A model generated the notes under the pieces. The model did not search any database. It was not told where the DNA came from and saw nothing but the letters and a program-made list of their open reading frames with translations. Of a DNA stretch of 64,000 nt, positions 25,872 to 34,778 are shown in pieces (position 1 is the first letter of the stretch; every line of letters begins with the position of its first letter). Origin of the DNA: JAPOXR01 sp965221815 (GTDB lineage Bacteria > Pseudomonadota > Alphaproteobacteria > Rhodobacterales > Rhodobacteraceae); assembly GCA_965221815.1 (NCBI GenBank), contig OZ244915.1, positions 620,001 through 684,000 of the forward strand, in the 5' to 3' direction. The position numbers were made by a program, and so were the translations under genes.

Positions 25872-26692
25872 ATGGCCGATCTTGAGCCGCTCGACCGCCT
25901 GAAACCTTTCCAGCGGCGACTGCTGGATGTTGCCTATTCCGGCGATTACCGGATCCTCGCCTGGTCCATGCCGCGGGGGGCTGGCAAGAGCTACCTGGCT
26001 GCCCGTTTCATTCGGGATCTGATTGACCCGACCAGCAAGCACTATGTCGGCCCTGGCCGTGAAGTGGTCATGATGGCGGCCAGTCAGAAGCAGGCCCGGG
26101 TCCTGTGGACCTATCTGTGCCGCTGGCTGGACGATGGCGTGACCTTCAAGAGCGGCAAGGCCACCAACAACCTGTGTGTCCACAACCCGGCGACCGAGAC
26201 CGGTGCGTGGATCTATTCGAGCAACGCCAAGACAACCTTCGGGCTGGTGGGGGTGCCGTGGGTGATCGCGGACGAGCCCGGTGCCTGGGAGGTTGCCGGT
26301 GGGAAGATGATGCAGGATGCCATCGAGACATCGATGGGCAAGCTCGGCTCCAGTCTGCGAGTTCTCTACATTGGGACCAGGGCCCCGGCGAAGCATGGTT
26401 GGTGGATTGACCTGCTCGATGGTGGCACACCCAAGGCCGCACCTTCGTCTGCAACATCCATCGCGACCGTAAACGATGGGATGACTGGCAACACATCCGC
26501 GAGATCAACCCGCTCATGTGCTCCCATGCCGAGGGCCGTGAGGTCCTGCGTGACGAGCGTGACAAAGCCCGCAAGGACACCCGCCTCAAGGCCCGCTTCC
26601 TGTCGTACCGCCCTCTGTTCTTTCACTCCAGTAGGCGGCCCTCCCCGGCCCACGAAGAGCGAACCTGGGAATCACGGCAGCAAACACAATGA
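25872..26692 (+). pseudogene. Phage terminase large subunit, frameshifted and truncated
   Basis: From ATG 25872 the frame reads LKPFQRRLLDVAY and the Walker-A-type PRGAGKS at 34-40, then MMAASQKQARVLWTYL. The Walker B region is GVPWVIADEPGAWEV, and MGKLGSSLRVLYIGTRAP follows. These mark the packaging ATPase of a tailed phage. Near 26425 the homology moves to another frame: GRTFVCNIHRDRKRWDDW, REINPLMCSHAEGREVLRDE and RLKARFLSYR. Similarity ends at about 26610, before the nuclease domain, and that frame stops at 26692. There is no portal, capsid or small terminase gene nearby. It is a dead prophage fragment. Confidence 0.82.
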
Positions 26693-26739
26693 TGAGACAA
26701 TCAGCGGTTTCATTGCATTTATTCCTGTTAACGCAGACA

Positions 26740-27180
26740 CTAACGAAAATACTTTTCTGCCTGACTTTTGGTCAAGCTTCGCGAACTACATTTTCCAAAA
26801 ATCTGAATATCCCAATAACTTGCTGAAGAATGCGAAATACCAGTCAATTTATTGTTTTTGATTAAATATGTGTATTTGACTGGCCTGAGCAGCCCACCAT
26901 CGTCGGTGTAAAGAGGATATGTAAAATTGATTCGATTTTTGGGCTGGCTCGCTGTTCCAACAATTCCGAATTCAACATGATAGCTTTTTCGATTGCTGAT
27001 AATGTGCGTTGATTTTGGAGGAAACCAGGTCTCGGCAATCTTCCGTGATTCACCACTGGAATATTTTCCATAGTGATCGATTTCACAATCCAACTCAAAA
27101 TGTTGGGAAAGAACGGGTTGCGTGTAGGCCAGCATCACGGCAACTATCGCCATAATTTGCCAACTTTTTATTTTGGACAT
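26740..27180 (-). CDS. AT-rich small secreted protein, unknown
   Basis: The 146-residue product begins with a signal peptide (SWQIMAIVAVMLAYTQPVLSQ) and a very good GGGGAGG site about eight bases before the ATG. The mature part has two Cys, many Ser, Lys and Tyr, and predicted beta strands (SYHVEFGIVGTASQ, RINFTYPLYTDDGG, KYTYLIKNNKLTGI). I do not recognise the family. Base composition is clearly lower in GC than anything around it, and the codon use differs accordingly, which points to recent transfer. It abuts the end of the terminase relic tail to tail. Confidence 0.6.
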   Translation of the reverse strand: MSKIKSWQIMAIVAVMLAYTQPVLSQHFELDCEIDHYGKYSSGESRKIAETWFPPKSTHIISNRKSYHVEFGIVGTASQPKNRINFTYPLYTDDGGLLRPVKYTYLIKNNKLTGISHSSASYWDIQIFGKCSSRSLTKSQAEKYFR

Positions 27181-27680
27181 TCCATATCCTCCCCGATGCT
27201 ACAGCGGATTAATACCGGTTTGGCACTGATACGTGAAGATGCGGACAAACATGAGACAGAGGCTGTCAAGCGGACGAAGCAATGAATCCTGATCACTGCC
27301 GGCCTGATATTCCGGTCCATGACGATCATCAGGTTTCCTGATACGCTGTCCCATCAACTGGACGACAAGGATTGAACGCCTCCTGATCTTGAACCACCGG
27401 CAGCCTGTCTCATTGTGCCAGCAGTGCCTCTGCCGGGGGTGCGCTGTCGAAGACGGGGAGGGCACTCAGATGTCCCTCCGGAATTCGTCTGCAGATGCGG
27501 ACGAATCGACAGCTTCGGCGCAAAGCCCCGTGAGAATGATTGCATTTGTGATCTGAATCATCTCGATTGTGCCAGCTGTCCCTGACAGGATGTTTCGATA
27601 CAATCTGTCGGCTGCTGTTGATGGCGGACATGGTGCAAACTTTTGTCCTTGTGGTATGAAGACGCTGATCAGAGGAGAAA
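27181..27680. other. Gap between the accessory island and perM
   Basis: About 500 bases carry only short, unconvincing frames. Composition returns to that of the core genome, so the right edge of the accessory DNA is probably near 27.2 kb. I found no direct repeat or tRNA that would mark an attachment site. Confidence 0.5.
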
Positions 27681-28772
27681 GTGAGATTGATGGCTCTGTC
27701 ACCGCGCCGACAGCTGCTCTACTGGATGTTCGGATTGGCAATCCTTCTGCTTGCCATCTGGCGACTCGCCGATGTGCTGCTACCGTTCGTGGTCGGTCTT
27801 GCGCTCGCCTATCTGCTCGATCCGCTGGCCGATCGGCTGGAAGGATGGGGGTGTTCGCGCATCTGGGCAACAGCAATCATCTCTTTTCTGGGCCTGTCAT
27901 CAGTCATTGTCGTGATTGTTGCCATCGTTCCCTTCATGTTTGGACAATTGTCTCAAATCATCGCCTTGCTGCCGGAGATGGCGACGACGACGCAAGACTG
28001 GCTGAACCGCCTGCTCGCACGATTTGCTCCCAATTGGCTCACGGGCGAGTTTCAGGTCACCACCGCATTGCAGGATTTTGGAGGAATTGTTGGGCAGGTG
28101 GCGACGACTCTGGGCGAGCGCGCTGTTTCCCTGGGTCTTGGTGCCGTCAACCTGTTGTTGTTCATCATTATCGTTCCCGTTGTCATGGTCTACATGTTGG
28201 CGGATTGGGACCGGGCCGTCGAGGTCATCGATAGCTGGCTGCCGCGCGACCATGTGTCGACTCTTCGCCAACTCGGATATGAAATTGACAGGGCGCTTGC
28301 GGGATTCGTGCGTGGGCAACTCACGGTTTGCCTGTTGGTCGGGGTCTTCTATGCGGCGCTGCTCGAGCTGGTTGGTCTGAATTTTGGATTTACCATTGGC
28401 ATCCTGGCCGGATTGCTGTCATTCATACCGCTTTTTGGGGCAATTGCCGGAGGTGCGCTTGCTGCTGGTGTTGCGGCCTTCCAGTTTTGGTCTGATCCCA
28501 TCTGGATTGCTGCCGTCGTTGCCATTTTCCTCTGCGGGCAGGTGTTGGAAGGCAACATCCTGACACCGCGCCTGGTGGGCAGGTCCGTCGGTCTGCATCC
28601 GGTATGGCTGCTGTTCGCTCTCTCAGCATTTGGCAGTCTTTTCGGCTTTATCGGCATGTTGCTTGCGGTGCCGATGGCGGCGGTCGTGGGAGTCATTGCG
28701 CGCCATTTGTTGAAGCGCTACCTGACCAGTTCCCTTTATCAGGGGCAGAATTCCCGAGACAATGATGAATGA
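27681..28772 (+). CDS. AI-2E family (PerM/TqsA-like) membrane transporter
   Basis: The 363-residue protein has about eight hydrophobic helices in the family's layout: three at the N-terminus (LLYWMFGLAILLLAIW onward), a soluble central part, then a cluster. The cluster has GFTIGILAGLLSFIPLFGAI, the signature P-x-x-G-x-x-x, followed by GNILTPRLVGRSVGLHPVWLLFAL. Members export autoinducer-2 or, in other cases, exchange Na+/H+. The start could be the GTG at 27681 or the ATG at 27690, since AGGAG lies between good distances for either. The stop overlaps the hdaA start, beginning a seven-gene plus-strand run. Confidence 0.9.
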   Translation: MRLMALSPRRQLLYWMFGLAILLLAIWRLADVLLPFVVGLALAYLLDPLADRLEGWGCSRIWATAIISFLGLSSVIVVIVAIVPFMFGQLSQIIALLPEMATTTQDWLNRLLARFAPNWLTGEFQVTTALQDFGGIVGQVATTLGERAVSLGLGAVNLLLFIIIVPVVMVYMLADWDRAVEVIDSWLPRDHVSTLRQLGYEIDRALAGFVRGQLTVCLLVGVFYAALLELVGLNFGFTIGILAGLLSFIPLFGAIAGGALAAGVAAFQFWSDPIWIAAVVAIFLCGQVLEGNILTPRLVGRSVGLHPVWLLFALSAFGSLFGFIGMLLAVPMAAVVGVIARHLLKRYLTSSLYQGQNSRDNDE

Positions 28773-29592
28773 TGCCCAACCACTGCCCATGGGGTTTTCA
28801 CCTGTCGTGTCATGCGATGGCAGTGATTTCATCCAGTCCGATTGTAACCGTGCGGCTTATCAAATGGTGCTCGAAGACAGGCAATGGCCGGACAACCGCT
28901 TGATGATCATCGGACCACCGCAATGCGGTAAGTCGCATCTCGTGCGTATCTGGTCAAAACACGTGAAGGCACACATCGTTGAACATGCCGATATTGTCGA
29001 TCGCGAGATGATTGCCGCAATGCGCGGGCGTGCGGTCTCGGTGCTTCGCGCCGACCAATGCGCCGGCAGTCAAGAGTTGGAAACAGGCCTGTTTCATTTA
29101 TGCAATGAAGTGACGAATACCGGAGGACGCCTGCTGTTGACCGCAAGGCGCAGCCCGGTGTTTTGGCCGCTCTTGCTGGCTGACCTCGGCAGTCGGCTGC
29201 GCGGCAGTCAACAGGTGACTGTTCATCCGCCGGATGAACAGCTGCTGGCCGCCTTGATCGTCAAGCTATTTTCGGATCGACAGATTTCTGTACCTGCTCG
29301 GGTGGTCAAATATGTGGTTGCACGAATGGAACGAACATTCGAAGCCGCACAGGCACTGGTTGCGGAAATGGACCAGCGCAGTTTATTGGAAAGAAAGAAA
29401 ATTTCTCTTGCGACGGCCACCGCCGCACTCAGGGCTTGCAAGGTTCAACAAGAATCAGTCAGGCAGGAATCGCAGGAGCAGGCGTTGACTGGACAGATGT
29501 CGTCAGGGCAGGAAACAGCAGGTCAAGAAGCAACAGTTGAAGATGTCATAACAGAAGAAAAGATAGGCCATGACCACGTCTCATCTGCGTAA
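28762..29592 (+). CDS. hdaA: HdaA-like DnaA-related ATPase (regulatory inactivation of DnaA)
   Basis: The 276-residue protein has a DnaA-type AAA+ domain with NRAAYQMVLEDRQWPDNRLMIIGPPQCGKSHL, where Walker A is GPPQCGKS. Walker B is weak (VLRADQCAG). LLLTARRSPVFW and DLGSRLRGSQQVTVHPPDEQLL carry sensor-1 and Box-like residues. It lacks the DnaA DNA-binding domain. In Caulobacter, HdaA with the sliding clamp triggers ATP hydrolysis by DnaA and prevents over-initiation. The last 45 residues are Gln/Glu-rich (QESQEQALTGQMSSGQE) and look disordered. It overlaps perM upstream and ppk downstream, so all three are coupled. Confidence 0.85.
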   Translation: MMNDAQPLPMGFSPVVSCDGSDFIQSDCNRAAYQMVLEDRQWPDNRLMIIGPPQCGKSHLVRIWSKHVKAHIVEHADIVDREMIAAMRGRAVSVLRADQCAGSQELETGLFHLCNEVTNTGGRLLLTARRSPVFWPLLLADLGSRLRGSQQVTVHPPDEQLLAALIVKLFSDRQISVPARVVKYVVARMERTFEAAQALVAEMDQRSLLERKKISLATATAALRACKVQQESVRQESQEQALTGQMSSGQETAGQEATVEDVITEEKIGHDHVSSA

Positions 29593-31774
29593 AGAGGATT
29601 TTGTCGATGCCGATTTTCTGAGGTGTGCGTTTCCCCCACCCGTGGATGTTGCGCGTTCGGAGCGTATTGGTCCCAAACGGTTCTTTAATCGCGAGTTGTC
29701 GTGGCTTGCTTTCAATTGGCGGGTGTTGGAGGAAGCGCAGAATCCCAATGTTCCACTCTTGGAACGGGTGCGGTTCGTCGCCATTTCCGCCACCAATCTT
29801 GACGAATTCTGCACCGTGCGCGTTGCCGGGTTGCTTGAGCTCGCGGCTGCCGGGGATCAACCGGCCGCCGCTGATGGTCTGTTGCCATCAGAACAGCTCG
29901 CCGCTATCGGTACAGATGTCAGAAAACTGCTGACGGCACAGCAAACGGTATGGAATGACCTCAAATCGCAACTGGACCGGGAAGGTATCAGCCTTCTGAA
30001 TCGATCCAACCTGACCAAGCGTGACCGACAGTTTCTTGATGATGTCTTCATTGAAAGTGTATTTCCGGTGCTCACGCCGCTGGCTATTGACCCGGCCCAT
30101 CCCTTTCCCTTCATTCCCAATGAAGGACGGGCATTGGCCTTATCCCTCGAGAATGTGCAAAGCGGGCGGACCCTGCAGGCGTTGGTACCGATTCCTGATC
30201 AGATCAACCGGTTCATTCGTCTGCACAATAAAGGCAAGCAAATTCGATTCACGCCACTTGAAGAGCTGCTGGTGGAGAAGATTGGCTTCGTGTTTCCCGG
30301 CTATCGGGTTGTCGAGGAATGCGCTTTCCGGATCTTGCGTGATAGCGATCTTGAACTGGAAGAGGAAGCCGAAGATTTGGTTCGCGAATTTGAAATCGCG
30401 CTGAAACGTCGTCGTCGTGGGGACGTTATCCACCTGTCGATGACCGGCAATGAACATGGCAATCTTCCCGATCTGATCAAGAAAGAGCTGAAAATCGACG
30501 ACAATGATGTGTTCCCGCTCCAAGGAATGGTGGGGTTGGGTGATTTGAATGAACTTGTCCTCAGAAATAGGCCTGACCTGTTATGGCCAAAATTCTCTCC
30601 GCGCGTCCCTGAACGCGTGCGTGACCATGATGGCGACATGTTCAGTGCGATCCGCCGTAAAGACATGTTGCTGCACCATCCTTATGAGACCTTCGATATG
30701 GTCATTCGATTTCTCCGCCAGGCCGCCAACGATCCGCAGGTTGTTGCCATCAAACAGACCCTCTACAGAACCTCCTATGATAGCCCGATCGTGGAAGCTC
30801 TGTGCGCCGCCGCCGAAAACGGAAAGTCGGTTACGGCTTTGGTGGAACTCAAAGCACGGTTTGACGAGGCCGCCAATATCCGCCAGTCGCGACGGCTGGA
30901 ACGTGCTGGGGCACAGGTGGTTTATGGATTCCTTGATCTCAAGACCCATGCCAAAGTGTCAACGGTCGTACGGCGCGAGGATGATCGGCTGGTCACGTAC
31001 ACGCATTATGGGACCGGAAATTACCATCCCATCACGGCACGCATTTACACCGATCTCAGTTTGTTTACCTGCAACGCTTCGGCAGGGCGGGATGCCACCA
31101 AACTCATCAATTATGTATCGGGATATGCGCAACCAGCCAGTCTTGAGCAGCTTGCCGTGGCACCCATCAATTTGCGCAAGACACTGCTCAATGCAATTCG
31201 CCGGGAGACCAAGTTGGCACGGGATCAGCAGACGGGTGAGATATGGGCAAAAATGAACTCGCTGATTGATCCCGAAGTCATCCAGGCCTTGTATGAAGCG
31301 AGTGGAGCGGGGGTGAAAACCACGCTCATTGTGCGCGGGATCTGTGGGTTACGCCCCGGTATTCGACATCTCTCGGAAAATATCCGCGTCAAGTCAGTCA
31401 TCGGGCGGTTTCTCGAACATTCTCGTATTGTCTGTTTCGGCAACGGCAAAATGCTTCCATCAAAACATGCGCGGGTATTCATTTCATCTGCCGACTGGAT
31501 GGAGCGCAATCTTGATCGTCGGGTCGAGACGCTGGTCGAGATCGACAATCCAACGGTTCGAGAGCAGGTGATGAGTCAGATCATGGCGGCGAATCTCGCC
31601 GATCAGGCGCAGAGCTGGCTCCTGTATCATGATGGAACATACAGACGCCATTCTGGTCCGAAAAGCGAGAAACGATTTAACTGTCATCGCTTTTTTCTGG
31701 AAAATCCGTCCCTATCGGGGCGCGGCTCAGCAGGGGCAACTGATGTCACAAAACTCGCCCACTCCCATGACTGA
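29570..31774 (+). CDS. ppk: Polyphosphate kinase 1
   Basis: The 734-residue enzyme makes polyphosphate from ATP reversibly. It begins the fold with RFFNRELSWLAFNWRVLEEA and VRFVAISATNLDEFCTVRVA. The catalytic phospholipase-D-like half has DLKTHAKVSTVVRRE, containing the His that becomes phosphorylated, and SKHARVFISSADWMERNLDRRVE, with the second His. Length is normal and there are no breaks. The start overlaps hdaA by 23 bases. Its neighbour ppx breaks polyphosphate down, so synthesis and hydrolysis are encoded side by side. Confidence 0.96.
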   Translation: MTTSHLRKEDFVDADFLRCAFPPPVDVARSERIGPKRFFNRELSWLAFNWRVLEEAQNPNVPLLERVRFVAISATNLDEFCTVRVAGLLELAAAGDQPAAADGLLPSEQLAAIGTDVRKLLTAQQTVWNDLKSQLDREGISLLNRSNLTKRDRQFLDDVFIESVFPVLTPLAIDPAHPFPFIPNEGRALALSLENVQSGRTLQALVPIPDQINRFIRLHNKGKQIRFTPLEELLVEKIGFVFPGYRVVEECAFRILRDSDLELEEEAEDLVREFEIALKRRRRGDVIHLSMTGNEHGNLPDLIKKELKIDDNDVFPLQGMVGLGDLNELVLRNRPDLLWPKFSPRVPERVRDHDGDMFSAIRRKDMLLHHPYETFDMVIRFLRQAANDPQVVAIKQTLYRTSYDSPIVEALCAAAENGKSVTALVELKARFDEAANIRQSRRLERAGAQVVYGFLDLKTHAKVSTVVRREDDRLVTYTHYGTGNYHPITARIYTDLSLFTCNASAGRDATKLINYVSGYAQPASLEQLAVAPINLRKTLLNAIRRETKLARDQQTGEIWAKMNSLIDPEVIQALYEASGAGVKTTLIVRGICGLRPGIRHLSENIRVKSVIGRFLEHSRIVCFGNGKMLPSKHARVFISSADWMERNLDRRVETLVEIDNPTVREQVMSQIMAANLADQAQSWLLYHDGTYRRHSGPKSEKRFNCHRFFLENPSLSGRGSAGATDVTKLAHSHD

Positions 31775-31863
31775 CAGCAAATCTTCCACGCGTTGTCAAT
31801 TCATGGACAAGAGCACAATTGCGGGTTGGAAGGAGCGAAATCGGCTTCGTGCAGAGTCGGTTA

Positions 31864-33363
31864 ATGGGCCTGGGGATTCCACGATTGAATCCTGATACGG
31901 AAGAACGGTTGTGTCGTACGGGCATCATTGATGTCGGTTCAAACTCTGTGCGCCTGGTAGTCTTTGATGGCGCTGCCAGAGCGCCCGCCTATTTTTTCAA
32001 CGAGAAAGTCTCCTGTGGTCTCGGAGAGTCATTGCGCCGTTCAGGGCAATTGCATCCGCAGGGGCGTGAGCGTGCGTTGCGGGCCATCCGGCGATTTTCA
32101 CAGCTTGCCGACGGGATGCAGCTCTCGTCGTTGACTGCGGTTGCCACGGCGGCAGTCCGCGAGGCATTCGATGGGCCTGGTTTTTGTGCCGAGGTGAAGT
32201 CTCTCACCGGTATCGACATACATATCGCCAGTGGTGAGGAAGAGGCGCGGCTGTCAGCTCAGGGGGTCTTTTTTGGATGTCCGGACGCCGATGGCATTGT
32301 TTGTGACTTTGGCGGCTCATCAACAGAACTGGTGGAAGTTTCAAATCGCACTGTCGGGCGGGCATTGACCGAAAAACTCGGTCACCTGTCGCTGGGGATG
32401 AACGGTTCCACAAAGACACAACGCGGGCTGGTTCGCAATTCCATTGCCAGAACAAGAAAGTTATTGGATGGCGACTATGCGTGTTTATTCCTTGTCGGAG
32501 GATCCTGGCGGGTCCTGGGGCGCCTCGACATGGAGCGCAACCGCTACCCGTTAAAGGTGATTGAAAATTATCAGATGACCTGTGAATCGGCATTGTCGAC
32601 GGTGGCATGGGCCCGTCACGTCGGGGCAGACAGGCTACGAAAGAAGGGACTGGTTTCGGAGGAAAGGCAGCACGGGATCAATGCTGCCGGGTTGGTGCTG
32701 ACCGAACTCGTGGCGCACTATAAGCCTGACCTGATTCAACTGTCCGGTTATGGGTTGCGTGAAGGGATTCTCTATGATCGGATGCCTGTGCCGTTGCGTC
32801 GCCTCGACCCGCTGCTCGAAGCCTGTTTTCATTCCGAAAAATCTTCGGCCCGGCTTCCCGGTTTTGGCAGCAAATTGTATGAATTCGTTCGTCCGCTGTT
32901 CAAGTTCCGTGATGAGGCGTTTCATCGTCTGGCTTATGCCGCCTGCCTGCTCCACGATGTGACATGGCGGGCCCATCCCGATTATCGTGCAGAAATCAGT
33001 TTTGATAATGCAACCCGTGCGAATCTTGGTGGAATCACGCATGCGGCCCGCATTTTTATCGCTCTTGCACTCTTTCATCGTTATCGCAATTCACGCGGCA
33101 AACCTCCCGCAGTCTATGCCGAATTGTTAAACGCGAGAGATGCAGAACAAGCCGAGATCCTGGGCAAGGCGATGCGGTTCGGTGCAATGTTCAGTGCAAC
33201 TTCCGTTGACCGGATTGGTCGTCTCAAGTTTCGCTCCAAAAAACATGTTCTGACTCTCATCCTGCCGGAATCGTTCCAGGATATTTTTGGTGAAGTGGTC
33301 GAGATGCGGTTCCATTCGTTGGCAACAGCAATGGATTGCGAGCCCGAAGTCGAGATCGTATAG
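31864..33363 (+). CDS. ppx: Exopolyphosphatase / Ppx-GppA phosphatase
   Basis: The 499-residue enzyme of the actin-like ATPase fold removes terminal phosphate from polyphosphate or converts pppGpp to ppGpp. Phosphate-loop blocks are IIDVGSNSVRLVVFD at the start, the ASGEEEARLSAQG block with catalytic Glu, and IVCDFGGSSTELVEV. The C-terminal helical part has ACLLHDVTWRAHPDYRAE, an HD-like motif. The ATG at 31864 lacks a strong ribosome site; a TTG at 31819 and a GTG between them are possible. A second short frame (31743-31895) overlaps the beginning in another phase and ends without domain similarity. Confidence 0.93.
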   Translation: MGLGIPRLNPDTEERLCRTGIIDVGSNSVRLVVFDGAARAPAYFFNEKVSCGLGESLRRSGQLHPQGRERALRAIRRFSQLADGMQLSSLTAVATAAVREAFDGPGFCAEVKSLTGIDIHIASGEEEARLSAQGVFFGCPDADGIVCDFGGSSTELVEVSNRTVGRALTEKLGHLSLGMNGSTKTQRGLVRNSIARTRKLLDGDYACLFLVGGSWRVLGRLDMERNRYPLKVIENYQMTCESALSTVAWARHVGADRLRKKGLVSEERQHGINAAGLVLTELVAHYKPDLIQLSGYGLREGILYDRMPVPLRRLDPLLEACFHSEKSSARLPGFGSKLYEFVRPLFKFRDEAFHRLAYAACLLHDVTWRAHPDYRAEISFDNATRANLGGITHAARIFIALALFHRYRNSRGKPPAVYAELLNARDAEQAEILGKAMRFGAMFSATSVDRIGRLKFRSKKHVLTLILPESFQDIFGEVVEMRFHSLATAMDCEPEVEIV

Positions 33364-33386
33364 GCGGCAGGGTCAGGCGGAGTTTC

Positions 33387-34730
33387 ATGATGCGCATGTC
33401 ACGATATTTTTTGCCGGTGCTTCGGGAAACACCAGCCGAGGCGCAGATTGCGAGTCATCGGCTCATGCTGCGTTCCGGGATGATTCAACAGGCATCAGCC
33501 GGGATTTATTCCTGGATGCCCCTCGGCCTGCGGGTTCTTGGCAAGCTCGAGACGATCATTCATGAGGAGCAGGCAGCAGCCGGGCATATCCCGATTCTGA
33601 TGCCGACCCTGCAACCTGCTGCCTTATGGCAGGAATCCGGGCGCTATGACGATTATGGGCAGGAAATGCTTCGCATCACGGATCGACAGGGGCGACATCT
33701 GCTTTATGGGCCGACCAATGAAGAGCTTGTCACGGATATCTTTCGCGGTCATGTCAAGTCATACAGAGATCTTCCTCTCACACTCTACCATATCCAATGG
33801 AAGTTTCGCGATGAAATCCGGCCGCGCTTCGGCATCATGCGTGGCCGGGAATTTCTGATGAAGGATGGTTACAATTTTGATGTCGATGAGGCCTCCGCGG
33901 TCCACGCCTACAATCGCCATCTGGTCAGTTATTTGCGGACCTATCAGCGGATGGGGCTCAAAGCCATTCCGATGCGTGCCGATACAGGTCCGATTGGTGG
34001 TAAACTCAGCCATGAATTCCTGGTGCTGGCGGACACCGGAGAATCAGAATTATTTTTTGATAGCAATATTCTTGAACTGGGATTGGGTGATTCTGACATT
34101 GATTATGACAGTCGCGAAGCCTGTGCTTCGGTGTTTGATCGTTGGACGCAGCAATACGCACGCACCGATGAGACACATGACCCGGATCATTTTGCCCGTC
34201 ATGTTCCCGCCGTGCGCCAACGCCGGTCACGCGGTATTGAAGTGGGGCAGATCTTCTATTTCGGAACCAAGTATTCAGAGCCTATGGATGCCTGCGTCAA
34301 CGATGCCAGCGGGCAACGCGTGCCCGTGCATATGGGGTCTCACGGGATCGGTGTTTCGCGGCTGGTCGGGGCGATCATTGAGGCCAATCACGATGACAAG
34401 GGGATCATATGGCCTGAACCGGTGGCACCTTTTGCCGTGGGGATCATCAATTTGAAACCCGATAACGAGGATGTATCTGCTGTCTGTGAAGATCTCTGCG
34501 TACGTCTCGAGGCACGGGGGCTTGAACCGCTTTATGATGATACTGATGATCGTGCCGGTTCTAAATTCACGACCATGGATCTGATTGGACTGCCGTGGCG
34601 CATCACCGTCGGACCACGCGGCTTGGCTGCTGGGGAATTGGAGTTGACCTGCCGGCGCGATGGTCGCACGTTCAATTGCGCACCTGAGGAAGCCATCGGC
34701 AGGCTGACCGATATATATGGCGTGAAGTGA
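33387..34730 (+). CDS. proS: Prolyl-tRNA synthetase (short alphaproteobacterial type)
   Basis: The 447-residue class II synthetase charges tRNA-Pro. Motif 1 and 2 regions are visible: SAGIYSWMPLGLRVL, then YHIQWKFRDEIRPRFGIMRGREFLMKDGYNFD. Motif 3 is VPVHMGSHGIGVSRLVGAI, and the anticodon-binding domain follows (LYDDTDDRAGSKFTTMDLIGLPWRI). The long inserted editing domain of the E. coli enzyme is absent, as normal for alphaproteobacteria, so correction of Ala-tRNA-Pro needs a separate protein. Three clustered Met codons are possible starts; I used the first (33387), with AGGCGGAG nine bases upstream. It lies 23 bases after ppx and 48 before lolC. Confidence 0.95.
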   Translation: MMRMSRYFLPVLRETPAEAQIASHRLMLRSGMIQQASAGIYSWMPLGLRVLGKLETIIHEEQAAAGHIPILMPTLQPAALWQESGRYDDYGQEMLRITDRQGRHLLYGPTNEELVTDIFRGHVKSYRDLPLTLYHIQWKFRDEIRPRFGIMRGREFLMKDGYNFDVDEASAVHAYNRHLVSYLRTYQRMGLKAIPMRADTGPIGGKLSHEFLVLADTGESELFFDSNILELGLGDSDIDYDSREACASVFDRWTQQYARTDETHDPDHFARHVPAVRQRRSRGIEVGQIFYFGTKYSEPMDACVNDASGQRVPVHMGSHGIGVSRLVGAIIEANHDDKGIIWPEPVAPFAVGIINLKPDNEDVSAVCEDLCVRLEARGLEPLYDDTDDRAGSKFTTMDLIGLPWRITVGPRGLAAGELELTCRRDGRTFNCAPEEAIGRLTDIYGVK

Positions 34731-34778
34731 GCCCGATTCTCTATTCGACCGGAAAATGCCGAATTGAACGATTCCGAT

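Noticed and set aside
22389..27680. Search for CRISPR arrays, an integrase gene or att sites around the island
   Set aside because: No regularly spaced repeats, no tyrosine or serine integrase, and no flanking direct repeat could be seen by eye.
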